NCBI GenBank assembly: GCA_030998225.1
Contig: JAPYXD010000382.1
Location: forward strand, 3,388,575 to 3,452,574
DNA from: Diplolepis rosae
Taxonomy: Eukaryota > Arthropoda > Insecta > Hymenoptera > Diplolepididae
Direction: 5' to 3'
DNA: 64,000 nt
The notes below the pieces were generated by a model, which was not told where the DNA came from, made no database searches, and saw only the letters and a program-made list of their open reading frames with translations. This document shows positions 34,284 through 46,014 of the stretch, piece by piece (the stretch's first letter is position 1; each line of letters begins with the position of its first letter). The position numbers and the translations under genes were made by a program.

Positions 34284-34950
34284 TGAGACGGGATTTTATT
34301 TTCGACGAATTTTATTTTAATTTTAACTCAATTAACTTTTATCTTCGTCGAAATTTTCCCTCACCTGGCGCGGCCTGGGTCAAGAGCTGCCAGGGCTCGA
34401 TTTATTATTTGATTAGTATTTAAATTTGCTGAGCGCCAGTTAGTTTATCAAAACTAACAAAAGGAAATTTCAAGATTTAGACGATGAATTCGGCTAGCAA
34501 CATGCAAGTAAGGCGAGGTTCGATTGGGAAGACCCAATAAAACTGATGAACTACCAAGAAAAGTTTTTATTGAAAGTAAAGCAAACCCAGATGAAAAGCG
34601 ACTTACAATTTCTCGTTGACGACTGCTATCCAATTTGACGAAAACAATTGCGCACTTAACACATTAACTAATCTTAATTTCTGACGTCCGTTCGGGAACC
34701 GATACTCAGTCTCTACAATCTAACGACGAAGGAGAATCAAAAGAGAATGCTCTATCGCGTCGTCAAGTGCCGCGCTTTTCTTACCCGTCGGCAATACAGT
34801 GCCCGACTTGATTGAAAAATTAGTCTGCCAATCAGCGCTAGTCAAATTTCGTCTAAGGTTCCCGCGACGGTAAATCCTAACCTTGACGTCTACGGATATC
34901 CCCTTAGACTGTGATTGGTTGACAGGTAGCGCAATAATTTTCCTGTCACA
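34284..34950 (-). repeat. 5' LTR, 667 bp
   Basis: Starts TGTGACAGG (minus strand, at 34950) and ends CCCGTCTCA (34284). The two ends form an imperfect inverted repeat (7 of 9 positions) and obey TG...CA. The start is confirmed by the same sequence following the polypurine tract at the other LTR. The end is supported by the primer binding site two bases further on. An AATAAA signal lies at 34566-34571 (minus). Two CCAAT-type motifs (AACCAATCAC and TGATTGGC) lie near the start. The last 146 bp (34284-34429) have no counterpart in the 3' LTR. If the LTR were only ~520 bp, that stretch would be leader instead. Confidence 0.85.
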
Positions 34951-36220
34951 TCAGACAGATTATAATTTGAGCCACCTGGAGTATGATCCTGAAAAACGAG
35001 GCAATTAAAATGCATTGTAAGTTGTTTTTAAAACTATTAATGTATGAGTATAAAAACAATTCCTGCAAAGTATTGTTTTACCAATCTGGTGCTTGATTTT
35101 GAGCATCAGAGTCTCTGGCTGCGAAAGGATTTGTTTTTGAAAGGGATAGTTTTCGAAAAAGAAAAAAGTTTGGACAGATTATTATTTATGCGACCTGGTG
35201 TATGATCCTGAATAACAGGGTCATTAAAAATGCATTTAAAGTTGTTTTTATAATTATTGATGTATAAATATGACAAAAATTCCTGAAATGTATTGTTTTA
35301 ATAATATGGTGCATGATTTTGAGCATCAGAGTCTCTCAACTGCGATAGAATATGTTTTTGAAAGAGATAGTGTTCGAAAAAGAAAAAAATTCCGACAGAT
35401 TATTATTTATGCAACCAGGTTTATTATCCTGAACAACGGGATCATTAAAAATGCATTTTAAGTTGTTTTTATAAGTATTAATGTATAAATATAAAAAAAA
35501 TTTCTGTAAAGTATTGTTTTAATAATCTGGTGCATGATTTCGAGAATCGGAGTCTTTGCAATTGCAAAATAATTTGTATTTGAACGAGGTAGTGTTCGAC
35601 TAAGAAAAATGTTCCAGCAGGTTATTATTTTAGCGACCTGGTGTATTATCCTGAACAACGGGGCAATTAAAATGCATTGTAAGTTCTTTTTAAAGCTATT
35701 AATGTATAAATATGATAAAGAGTCCTGCAAAGTATTGTTTTAGCAATCTGGTGCATGATTCTGTGAAAGAATTTGTTTTTGAAAGTGATAGTGTTGGAAA
35801 AAGAAAAAAGTTAGGACAGATTATTATTTATGCGACCTGTGTATGATCCTGACCAACGGCATCATGAAAAATGCATTTTAAGTTGTTTTTAAAGCTATTA
35901 ATGTATAAATATAATAACAATTCCTATAAAGTATTGTTTTAGCAATCTGGTGCATGATTCTGTAAAAGAATTTGTTTTTGAAAGAGATAGTGTTCGAGAA
36001 AGTTAGTTTTCGTATAAGGAAAACGTTCCGACAGATTATTATTTCTGCGACCTGGTGTATGATCCTGAATATCAGGGTCATTAAAATGCATTTTAAGTTT
36101 TTTTTATAATTATTGATGGATAAATATGAAAAAAATTCCTGCAATGTATTGTTTTAATAATCTGGTGCATGATTTTGAGAATCGGAGTCTTTGCAACTGC
36201 AAAAGAATTTGTTTTTGAAA

Positions 36221-36245
36221 GTGTTTTATAACTATTAAGTTATAT
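36221..36245. repeat. Truncated monomer junction
   Basis: An A half ending GAATTTGTTTTTGAAAGTG runs directly into TTTTATAACTATTAAG, the tail of a B half. Most of a B half is missing. It is a private rearrangement in family R. Confidence 0.6.
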
Positions 36246-36909
36246 ATATAAAACAATTTCTGTAAAGTATTGTTTTAATAATCTGGTGCATGATTTTAAG
36301 AATCGGAGTCTTTGCAACTGCAAAATAATTTATATTTGAACGAGGTAGTGTTCGACTAAGAAAAATGTTCCAGCAGGTTATTATTTTAGCGAACTGGTGT
36401 ATTATCCTGAACAACGGGGCAATTAAAATGCATTGTAAGTTCTTTTTAAAGCTATTAATGTATAAATATGATAAAGAGTCCTGCAATGTGTTGTTTTAGC
36501 AATCTGGTGCATGATTCTGTGAAAGAATTTGTTTTTGAAAGGGATAGTTTTCGAAAAAGAAAAAAGTTTGGACAGATTATTATTTATGCGACCTGGTGTA
36601 TGATCCTGAACAACGGGGCAATTAAAATGCATTGTAAGTTCTTTTTAAAGCTATTAATGTATAAATATAATAACAATTCCTGCAATCTATTGTTTTAGCA
36701 ATCTGGTGCATGATTCTGTGAAAGAATTTGTTTTTGAAAGAGATAGTGTTCGAAAAAGAAAAAAGTTTGGACAGATTATTATTTATGCGACCTGGTGTAT
36801 GATCCTGAATAACAGGGTCATTAAAATGCATTTTAAGTTTTTTTATAATTATTGATGCATAAATATGAAAAAAATTCCTGAAATGTATTGCTTTAATAAT
36901 CTGGTGCAT

Positions 36910-36928
36910 GACTTTGAGAATCGGAGTC
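36910..36928. repeat. A-half inverted repeat, GACT/AGTC version
   Basis: GACT at 36910-36913 and AGTC at 36925-36928 are complementary across 11 bases. The usual family R left arm is GATT facing AGTC or AATC. Here the left arm change restores pairing to the AGTC arm. Confidence 0.55.
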
Positions 36929-37079
36929 TTTGCAACTGCAAAATAATTTGTATTTGAACGAGGTAGTGTTCGACTAAGAAAAATGTTCCAGCAGGTTATT
37001 ATTTCAGCGACCTGGTGTATTATCCTGAACAACGGTGTCATTAAAAATGCATTTTAAGTTGTTTTTATAAATATTAATG

Positions 37080-37180
37080 TATAAATATAAAAAAAGTTTC
37101 AGCAGATTATTATTCTAGCGACCTGATGTATGATCCTGAACAACGGAGTCTTTGAAACTACAAAACAGTTTGTTTTTGTA
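37080..37180. repeat. B half fused to A half at the homologous position
   Basis: After a B-B junction a B half reads CTGATGTATGATCCTGAACA and then switches to GGAGTCTTTGAAACTAC, which belongs to the A half just after its own CAACGG/CATCGG. The crossover falls at the equivalent place in both halves. Misaligned A/B recombination is the simplest explanation. Confidence 0.75.
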
Positions 37181-38573
37181 TTAGGTAGTGTTCGAATAAG
37201 AAACAAGTTTGGACAGATTATTATTTATGCGACCTGGTGTATGATCCTGAACAACGGGATAATTAAAAATGCATTTTAAGTTGTTTTTATAACTATTAAT
37301 GTATAAATATAAAAGTAATTCCTGCAAAGTATTGTTTTAGCAATCTGGTGCATGATTCTGTAAAAGAATTTGTTTTTGAAAGAGATAGTGTTCGAAAAAG
37401 AAAAAAGTTGGGGCAGATTATTATTTATGCGACCTGGTGTATGATCCTGAACAACGGGGAAATTAAAATGCATTGTAAGTTCTTTTTAAAGCTATTAATG
37501 TATAAATATAATAACAATTCCTATAAAGTATTGTTTTAGCAATCTGGTGCATGATTCTGTGAAAGAATTTGTTTTTGAAAGAGATAGTGTTCGAAAAAGA
37601 AAAAAGTTAGGACAGATTATTATTTATGCGACCTGGTGTATGAACCTGAACAACGGGGCAATTAAAATGCATTGTAAGTTCTTTTTAAAGCTATTAATGT
37701 ATAAATATAATAACAATTCCTATAAAGTATTGTTTTAGCAATCTGGTGCATGATTCTGCGAAAGAATATGTTTTTGAAAGAGATAGTGTTCGACTAAGAA
37801 AAATGTTCCAGCAGGTTATTATTTTAGCGACCTGGTGTATTATCCTGATCAACGTGGCTATTAAAATGCATTGTCAGTTCTTTTTAAAGCTATTAATGTA
37901 TAAATATAATAACAATTCCTGCCAAGCATTGTTTTACTAATCTGGTGCATGATTTTGAGAAGCGGAGTAATTGCAAATGCAAAATAATTTGTATTTGAAC
38001 GAGGTAGTGTTCCACTAAGAAAAACGTTCCAGCAGGTTATTATTTTAGCGACCTAGTGTATTATCCTGAACAACGGGGCAATTAAAATGCATTGTCAGTT
38101 CTTTTTAAAGCTATTAATGTATAAATATAATAATAATTCCTGCAAAGTATTGTTTTAGCAATCTGGTGCATGATTCTGTAAAAGAATTTGTTTTTGAAAG
38201 AGATAGTGTTCGAAAAAGAAAAAAGTTGGGACAGATTATTATTTATGCGACCTGTTGTATGATCCTGAACAACGGGGCAATTAAAATGCATTGTAAGTTC
38301 TTTTTAAAGCTATTAATGAATAAATATAATAATAATTCCTGCAAAGTATTGTTTTAGCAATCTGGTGCATGATTCTGTAAAAGAATTTGTTTTTGAAAGA
38401 GATAGTGTTCGAAAAAGAAAAAAGTTGGGGCAGATTATTATTTATGCGACCTGGTGTATGATCCTGAACAACGGGGCAATTAAAATGCATTGTAAGTTGT
38501 TTTTAAAACTATTAATGTATAAGTATAAAAACAATTCCTGCAAAGTATTGTTTTAGCAATCTGGTGCATGATT

Positions 38574-41500
38574 CGAGGCAACGGAATCTTTGCAACTGCA
38601 AAAGAATTTGTATTTGAAAGAGGTATTTATGCGACATGGTATATGATCCTGAACAACGGGATCATAAAAAATTCCTTTTTAAGTTGTTTTTATAATTATC
38701 AATGTATAAATATAAAACAATTTCTGTAAAGTATTGTTTTAATAATCTGGTGCATGATTCGAGGCAACGGAATCTTTGCAACTGCAAAAGAATTTGTTTT
38801 TGAAAGAGTTAGTATTCGAATAAGAAACAAGTTCCGACAGATTATTATTTAAGAGACCAGGTTTATGATCCTGAAAAAGGGATCATTAAAAATGCAATTT
38901 AAGTTGTTTTTATAATTATTAATTTATAAGTTAAAAACAATTCCTGCAAGGTATAGTTTTAATAATCTGGTGCATGATTCTAGGCAACGGAATCTTTGCA
39001 ACTGCACAAGAATTTGTTTTTGAAAGAGGTAGTGTTCGAATAAGAAAAAAGATCCCACAGATTATTATTTATGCGACCTGGTGCATGATCTTGAACAACG
39101 TGCTCATCATAATTGTATTTTAAGTTGTTTTTATTACTATTAATGTATAAATATAAAACAATTTCTGTGAAGTATTGTTTTAATAATCTGGTGCATGATT
39201 CTAGGCAACGGAATCTTTGCAACTGCACAAGAATTTGTTTCTGAAAGAGGTAGTGTTCGAATAAGAAAAAAGATCCCACAGATTATTATTTATGCGACCT
39301 GGTGCATGATCTTGAACAACGTGCTCATCATAATTGTATTTTAAGTTGTTTTTATTACTATTAATGTATAAATATAAAACAATTTCTGTGAAGTATTGTT
39401 TTAATAATCTGGTGCATGATTTTGAGCATCGGATTCTTTGCAACTGTAAAAGAATTTGTTTTTTAAAGCGGTAGTGTTCGAATAAGAAACAAGTTCAGAC
39501 AGATTATCATTTATGTGACCTGGTGTATGATCCTGAACAACAGGGTCATTTAAAATGTATTTTTTGTTGTTTTTATCATTATTAATTTGTAAGTTAAAAA
39601 CAATTCCTGCAAGGTATTGTTTTAATAATCTGGTGCATGATTTTGAGCATCGGAGTCTTTGCAACTGTAAAAGAATTTGTTTTCGAAGAGATAGTGTTTG
39701 AATAAGAAGAAAGATCCCACAGATTATTATTTATGCTACATGGTACATGATCCTGAACAACCTGCTCATTATAATTGTATTTTGAGTTGTTTTTATTACT
39801 ATTAATGTATAAATATAAAACAATTTCTGTAAAGTATTGTTTCAATAATCTGGTGCATGATTTTGAGCATCGGAGTCTTTGAAACTGTAAAAAAATTTGT
39901 TTTTGAAAGAGATAGTGTTCGAAAAAGAAAAAAGTTCGTCAGATTATCATTTATGTGACCTGGTGTATGATCCTGAACAACAGGGTCATTAAAAATGTAT
40001 TTTAAGATGTTTTTATAATTATTAATTTATAAGTTAAAAACAATTCCTGCAAGGTATAGTTTTAATAATCTGGTGCATGATTCTAGGCAACGGAATCTTT
40101 GCAACTGCAAATGAATTTGTTTTTGAAAGAGGTAGTGTTCGAATAAGAAAAAATATCCAACAGGTTATTATTTATGCTACATGGTGCATGATCCTGAACA
40201 ACGGGGCAATTAAAATGCATTGTAAGTTGTTTTTAAAACTATTAATGTATAAGTATAAAAACAATTCCTGCAAAGTATTGTTTTAGCAATCTGGTGCATG
40301 ATTCGAGGCAACGGAATCTTTGCAACTGCAAAAGAATTTGTATTTGAAAGAGGTATTTATGCGACATGGTATATGATCCTGAACAACGGGATCATAAAAA
40401 ATTCCTTTTTAAGTTGTTTTAATAATTATTAATGTATAAATATAAAACAATTTCTGTAAAGTATTGTTTTAATAATCTGGTGCATGATTCGAGGCAACGG
40501 AATCTTTGCAACTGCAAAAGAATTTGTTTTTGAAAGAGTTAGTATTCGAATAAGAAACAAGTTCCCACAGATTATTATTTAGAAGACCAGGTTTATGATC
40601 CTGAAAAAGGGATCATTAAAAATGCAATTTAAGTTTTTTTTATAATTATTAATTTATAAGTTAAAAACAATCCCTGCAAGGTATAGTTTTAATAATCTGG
40701 TGCATGATTCTAGGCAACGGAATCTTTGCAACTGCACAAGAATTTGTTTTTGAAAGAGATAGTGTTCGAAAAAGAAAAAAGTTGGACAGATTATAATTTA
40801 TGCGACCTGGTGTATGATCCTGAACAACGGGGCAATTAAAATGCATTGTAAGTCGTTTTTAAAACTATTAATGTATAAGTATAAAAACAATTCCTGCAAA
40901 GTATTGTTTTAGCAATCTGGTGCATGATTCGAGGCAACGGAATCTTTGCAACTGCAAAAGAATTTGTATTTGAAAGAGGTATTTATGCGACATGGTATAT
41001 GATCCTGAACAACGGGATCATAAAAAATTCCTTTTTAAGTTGTTTTTATAATTATCAATGTATAAATATAAAACAATTTCTGTAAAGTATTGTTTTAATA
41101 ATCTGGTGCATGATTCGAGGCAACGGAATCTTTGCAACTGCAAAAGAATTTGTTTTTGAAAGAGTTAGTATTCGAATAAGAAACAAGTTCCGACAGATTA
41201 TTATTTAAGAGACCAGGTTTATGATCCTGAAAAAGGGATCATTAAAAATGCAATTTAAGTTGTTTTTATAATTATTAATTTATAAGTTAAAAACAATTCC
41301 TGCAAGGTATAGTTTTAATAATCTGGTGCATGATTCTAGGCAACGGAATCTTTGCAACTGCACAAGAATTTGTTTTTGAAAGAGGTAGTGTTCGAATAAG
41401 AAAAAAGATCCCACAGATTATTATTTATGCGACCTGGTGCATGATCTTGAACAACGTGCTCATCATAATTGTATTTTAAGTTGTTTTTATTACTATTAAT

Positions 41501-41620
41501 GTATAAATATAAAACAATTTCTGTGAAGTATTGTTTTAATAATCTGGTGCATGATTCTAGGCAACGGAATCTTTGCAACTGCACAAGAATTTGTTTTTGA
41601 AAGAGGTAGTGTTCGAATAA
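38574..41620. repeat. Duplicated blocks marked by a ~43-bp deletion monomer
   Basis: A monomer with GAAAGAGGTATTTATGCGAC, lacking ~43 bp at the A/B border, occurs three times (markers at 38621, 40351 and 40977). Each copy is followed by the same unusual ATCATAAAAAATTCCTTTTT. The stretch 38.57-39.25 kb recurs near-identically at 40.93-41.6 kb (shift ~2356 bp), and part of it also at 40.3 kb. Confidence 0.75.
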
Positions 41621-43011
41621 GAAAAAATATCCAACAGGTTATTATTTATGCTACATGGTGCATGATCCTGAACAACGTGCTCATTACAATTGTATTTTGA
41701 GTTGTTTTTATTACTATTAATGTATAAATATAAAACAATTTCTGTAAAGTATTGTTTCAATAATCTGGTGCATGATTATGAGCATCGGAGTCTTTGCAAC
41801 TGTGAAAGAATTTGTTTTTGAAAGATATAGTATTTGAATATGAAACAAGATCCAACAGATTATTATTTAAGCGACCTGGTGCATGATCCTGAACAACAGG
41901 GTCATTAAAAATTCCTTTTTGAGTTGTTTTAATAATTATTAATGTATAAATATAAAACAATTTCTGTAAAGTATTGTTTTAATAATCTGGTGCATGATTT
42001 TGTACATCGGAGTCTTTGCAACTGTAAAAGAATTTGTTTTTGAAAGAGATAGTGTTTGAATAAAAAAAAAGATGCAACAGATTATTATTTAAGAGACCAG
42101 GTTTATGATCCTGAACAACGCGCTCATTATAATTGTATTTTAAGTTGTTGTTATTACTATTAATGTATAAATTCAAGACAATATCTGTAAAATATTGTTC
42201 TAATAATCTGGTGCATGATTCTAGGCAACGGAATCTTTGCAACTGCAAAAGAATTTGTTTTTGATAGAGATAGTGTTTGAATAAGAAGAAAGATCCCACA
42301 GATGATAATTTATGCGACCAGGTGCATGATCCTGAACAACGTGCTCATTATAATTGTATTTTAAGTTGTTTTTATTACTATTAATGTATAAATATAAAAC
42401 AATTTCTGTAAAGTATTGTTTCAATAATCTGGTGCATGATTTTGAGCATCGGAGTCTTTGCAACTGCAAAATAATTTGTATTTGAAAGAGGTAGTGTTCG
42501 ACTAAGAAAAAAGTTCCGACAGATTATTATCTAAGAGACCAGGTGTATGATCCTAAACAACGGGGCAATTAGAATGCATTGTAAGTTGTTTTCATAACTA
42601 TTAATGTATAAATATGAAGGCAATTCCAGCAAAGTATTGTTATAGCAATCTGTAGCATGATTCTTGGCAATGTAATCTTTGCAACTGCAAAATAATTTGT
42701 ATTTGAAAGAGGTAGTGTTCGACTAAGAAAAATGTTCCAGCAGATTATTATTTATGCGACCTGGTGTATGATCCTGAACATCGGGATCATTAAAAATTCC
42801 TTTTTAAGTTGTTTTTATAATTATTAATGTATAAATATAAAAACATTTCTGTAAAGTATTGTTTCAATAATCTGGTGCATGATTTTGAGCATCGGAGTCT
42901 TTGCAACTGTAAAAAAATTTGTTTTTGAAAGAGATAGTGTTCTAATAAGAAAAAAGTTCCGACAGATTATTATTTAAGAGACCAGGTGTATGATCCTAAA
43001 CAACGGGGCAA

Positions 43012-44016
43012 TTAGAATGCATTGTAAGTTGTTTTCATAACTATTAATGTATAAATATGAAGGCAATTCCAGCAAAGTATTGTTTTAGCAATCTGGTGCA
43101 TGATTTTGAGCATCGGAATCTTTGCAACTGCAAAAGAATTTGCATTTGAAAGAGGTAGTGTTCGACTAAGAAAAATGTCCCAGCAGATTATTATTTTAGT
43201 GACCTGGTGTATGATCCTGAACAAGGAGGCAATTAAAATGTATAGTGAGTTGTTTTTAAAAATTGTTATGTATAAATATATAAACAATTCCTGCAAAGTA
43301 TTTTTTTAGCAATCTGGTGCATGATTCTAGGCAACGGCATCTCTGCAACTGTAAAAGAATTTGTTTTTTAAAGAGGTAGTCTTTGAACAAGAAACAAGTT
43401 CCGACAGATTATTATTTAAGAGACCAGGTATATGATCCTGAACAACGCGCTCATTATAATTGTATTTTAAGTTGTTTTTATAACTATTAATGTATAAACA
43501 TAAAACAATTTCTGTAAAGTATTGTTTTAATAATTTGGTGCATGATTTTGAGCATCGGAATCTTTGCAACTGCAAATAATTTGTATTTGAAAGAGGTAGT
43601 GTTCGACTAAGAAAAATGTCCCAGCAGATTATTATTTATGCGAAATGTGTATGATCCTGAACAACGGGATCATTAAAAATTCCTTCTTAAGTTGTTTTTA
43701 TAATTACTAATGTATAAATATAAAAACATTTCTGTAATGTATTGTTTTAATAATCTGGTGCATGATTTTGAGCATCGGAATCTTTGCAACTGCAAAAGAA
43801 TTTGTTTTTGAAAGAGATAGTTTTCTAATAAGAAAAAAGATCCGACAGATTATTATTTATGCGACCTGGTGCATGATCCTGAACAACGTGCTCATTAAAA
43901 TTATATTTTAAGTTGTCTTTATAACTATTAATGTATAAATATAAAACAATTTTTGTAAAGTATTGTTTTAATAATCTAGTGCATGATTTTGAGAATCGGA
44001 GTCTTTGAAACTGCAA
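43012..44016. repeat. Source or copy of a dispersed family R segment
   Basis: The monomers at 43012-43575 reappear at 49853-50416 (shift 6841 bp), and those at 43575-44016 at 50637-51078 (shift 7062 bp), so one monomer was gained or lost between. A related copy of the first part is at 48746 and another at 60680-61243. A private marker is GAAGGCAATTCCAGCAAAGT. Confidence 0.7.
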
Positions 44017-46014
44017 AAGATTTTTTTTTGAAAGAGTTAGTGTTCGAATAAGAAAAAAGATCCGACAGATTATTATTTATGCGACCTGGTGCATGATCCT
44101 GAACAACGTGCTCATTAAAATAGTATTTTAAGTTGTTTTTATAAGTATTAATGTATAAATATAAAATAACTACTGTAAAATATTGCTCTAATAATCTGGT
44201 GGATGATTTTGAGCATCGGAGTCTTTGCAACTGTGAAAGAATTTGTTTTTGAAAGAGTTCGTTTTCGAATAAGAAAAAAGATCCGCAGATTATTATTTAT
44301 GCGACCTGGTGCATGATCCTGAACAACGTGATCATTAAAATTGTATTTAAGTTGTCTTTATAACTATTAATGTATAAATATAAAACAATTTCTGTAAAGT
44401 ATTGTTTTAATAATCTGGTGCATGATTATGAGAATCGGAGTCTTTGAAACTGCAAAAGAATTTGTTTTTGAAAGAGTTAGTGTTCGAATAAGAAAAAAGA
44501 TCCGACAGATTATTATTTTTGCGAACAGGTGCATGAACCTGAACAACGTGCTCATTAAAATTGGATTTTGAGTTGTTTTTATAACTATTAATGTATTAAT
44601 ATAAAACAATTACTGGAAAATATTGCTCTAATATTCAGGTGCATGATTTTGAGCATCGGAGTCTTTGCAACTGCAAAATAATTTGTATTTGAAAGAGGTA
44701 GTGTTCGACTAAGAAAAAAGTTCCTACAGATTATTATCTAAGAGACCAGGTTTATGATCCTGAACAACGTGCTCATTATAATTGTATTTTAAGTAGTTGT
44801 TATAATTATTAATGTATAAATATAAAACAATTTCTGTAAAGTATTGTTTTAATATTTTGGTGCATGATTTTGAGCATCGGAGTCTTTGCAACTGCAAAAG
44901 AATTTGTTCTTGAAAGAGTTAGTGTACGAATAAGAAAAAAGATCCCACAGATTAATACTTATGCGATCTGGTGCATGATCCTGAACAACGTGCTCATTAA
45001 AATAGTATTTTAAGTTGTTTTTATAACTATTAATGTATAAATATAAAAAAATTTCTTTAAAGTATTGTTTCAATAATCTGGTGCATGATTTTGAGAATCG
45101 GAGTCTTTGAAATTGCAAAAGAATTTGTTTTTGAAAGAGTTAGTGTTCGAATAAGAAAAAAAGATCCGCAGATTATTATTTATGCGAACAGGTGCATGAA
45201 CCTGAACAACGTGCTCATTAAAATTGGATTTTGAGTTGTTTTTATAACTATTAATGTATTAATATAAAACAATTACTGGAAAATATTGCTCTAATATTCA
45301 GGTGCATGATTTTGAGAATCGGAGTGTTTGAAACTGCAAAAGAATTTGTATTTGAAAGAGGTAGTGTTCGACTAAGAAAAATGTTCCAGCAGATTATTAT
45401 TTATGCGACCTGGTGTATGATCCTGAACATCGGGATCATTAAAAATTCCTTTTTAAGTTGTTTTTATAATTATTAATGTATAAATATAAAAACATTTCTG
45501 TAAAGTATTGTTTCAATAATCTGGTGCATGATTTTGAGCATCGGAGTCTTTGCAACTGCAAAAGAATTTGTTCTTGAAAGAGTTAGTGTACGAATAAGAA
45601 AAAAGATCCCACAGATTAATACTTATGCGATCTGGTGCATGATCCTGAACAACGTGCTCATTAAAATAGTATTTTATTTTGTTTTTATGAATATTAATGT
45701 ATAAGTATAAAACAATTTCTGTAAAGTCTTGTTTCAATAATCTGGTGCATGATTTTGAGAATCGGAGTCTTTGAAACTGCAAAAGAATTTGTTTTTGAAA
45801 GAGTTAGTGTCCGAATAAGAAAAAAGATCCGACAGATTATTACTTATGCGATCTGGTGCATGATCCTGAACAACGAAATCATTAAAATTGTATTTTATTT
45901 TGTTTTTATAACTAATAATGTATAAATATAAAACAATTTCTGTAAAGTATTGTTTCAATAATCTGGTGCATGATTTTGAGAATCGGAGTCTTTGAAACTG
46001 CAAAAGAATTTGTT

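Larger units (their letters stand above)
24527..34950 (-). mobile_element. Ty3/Gypsy-type LTR retrotransposon, degraded, with a third ORF
   Basis: The block is flanked by direct repeats that match each other at ~97 percent, and it is visibly richer in G and C than the satellite. Read on the minus strand it has 5' LTR, primer binding site, gag with two zinc knuckles, protease-RT-RNase H-integrase in Gypsy order, a third ORF, polypurine tract and 3' LTR. Length is 10.4 kb, or ~10.57 kb if the 146 bp missing from the 3' LTR are counted. Eight stops, frameshifts or deletions disrupt gag and pol, so it cannot move by its own proteins. No target-site duplication is visible: ATTTTG precedes 24527 and TCAGAC follows 34950. 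The insertion lies inside family R satellite in the opposite orientation to my consensus. Family assignment is firm; the lineage within Gypsy is not resolved. Confidence 0.96.
35740..38560. repeat. 199-bp satellite subfamily block
   Basis: Nine A halves (near 35755, 35955, 36507, 36711, 37350, 37549, 37748, 38168 and 38367) carry a ~22-bp deletion joining GATTCTGT(G/A) to AAAGAATTTG. This gives 199-bp monomers (37348, 37547 and 37746 are 199 apart). They alternate with full-length monomers. The deletion removes the right arm of the A-half inverted repeat. Two more copies lie at 24.1-24.4 kb, across the retrotransposon. Confidence 0.85.

Noticed and set aside
34284..34429. These 146 bp as leader rather than LTR
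   Set aside because: Placing the LTR end at 34284 gives TG...CA ends, an imperfect terminal inverted repeat and a primer site two bases away. I kept the alternative as possible because the shared part also ends in CA.
24521..34956. Target-site duplication flanking the element
   Set aside because: ATTTTG on the left and TCAGAC on the right do not match in any 4-6-base register. The left LTR end appears deleted.
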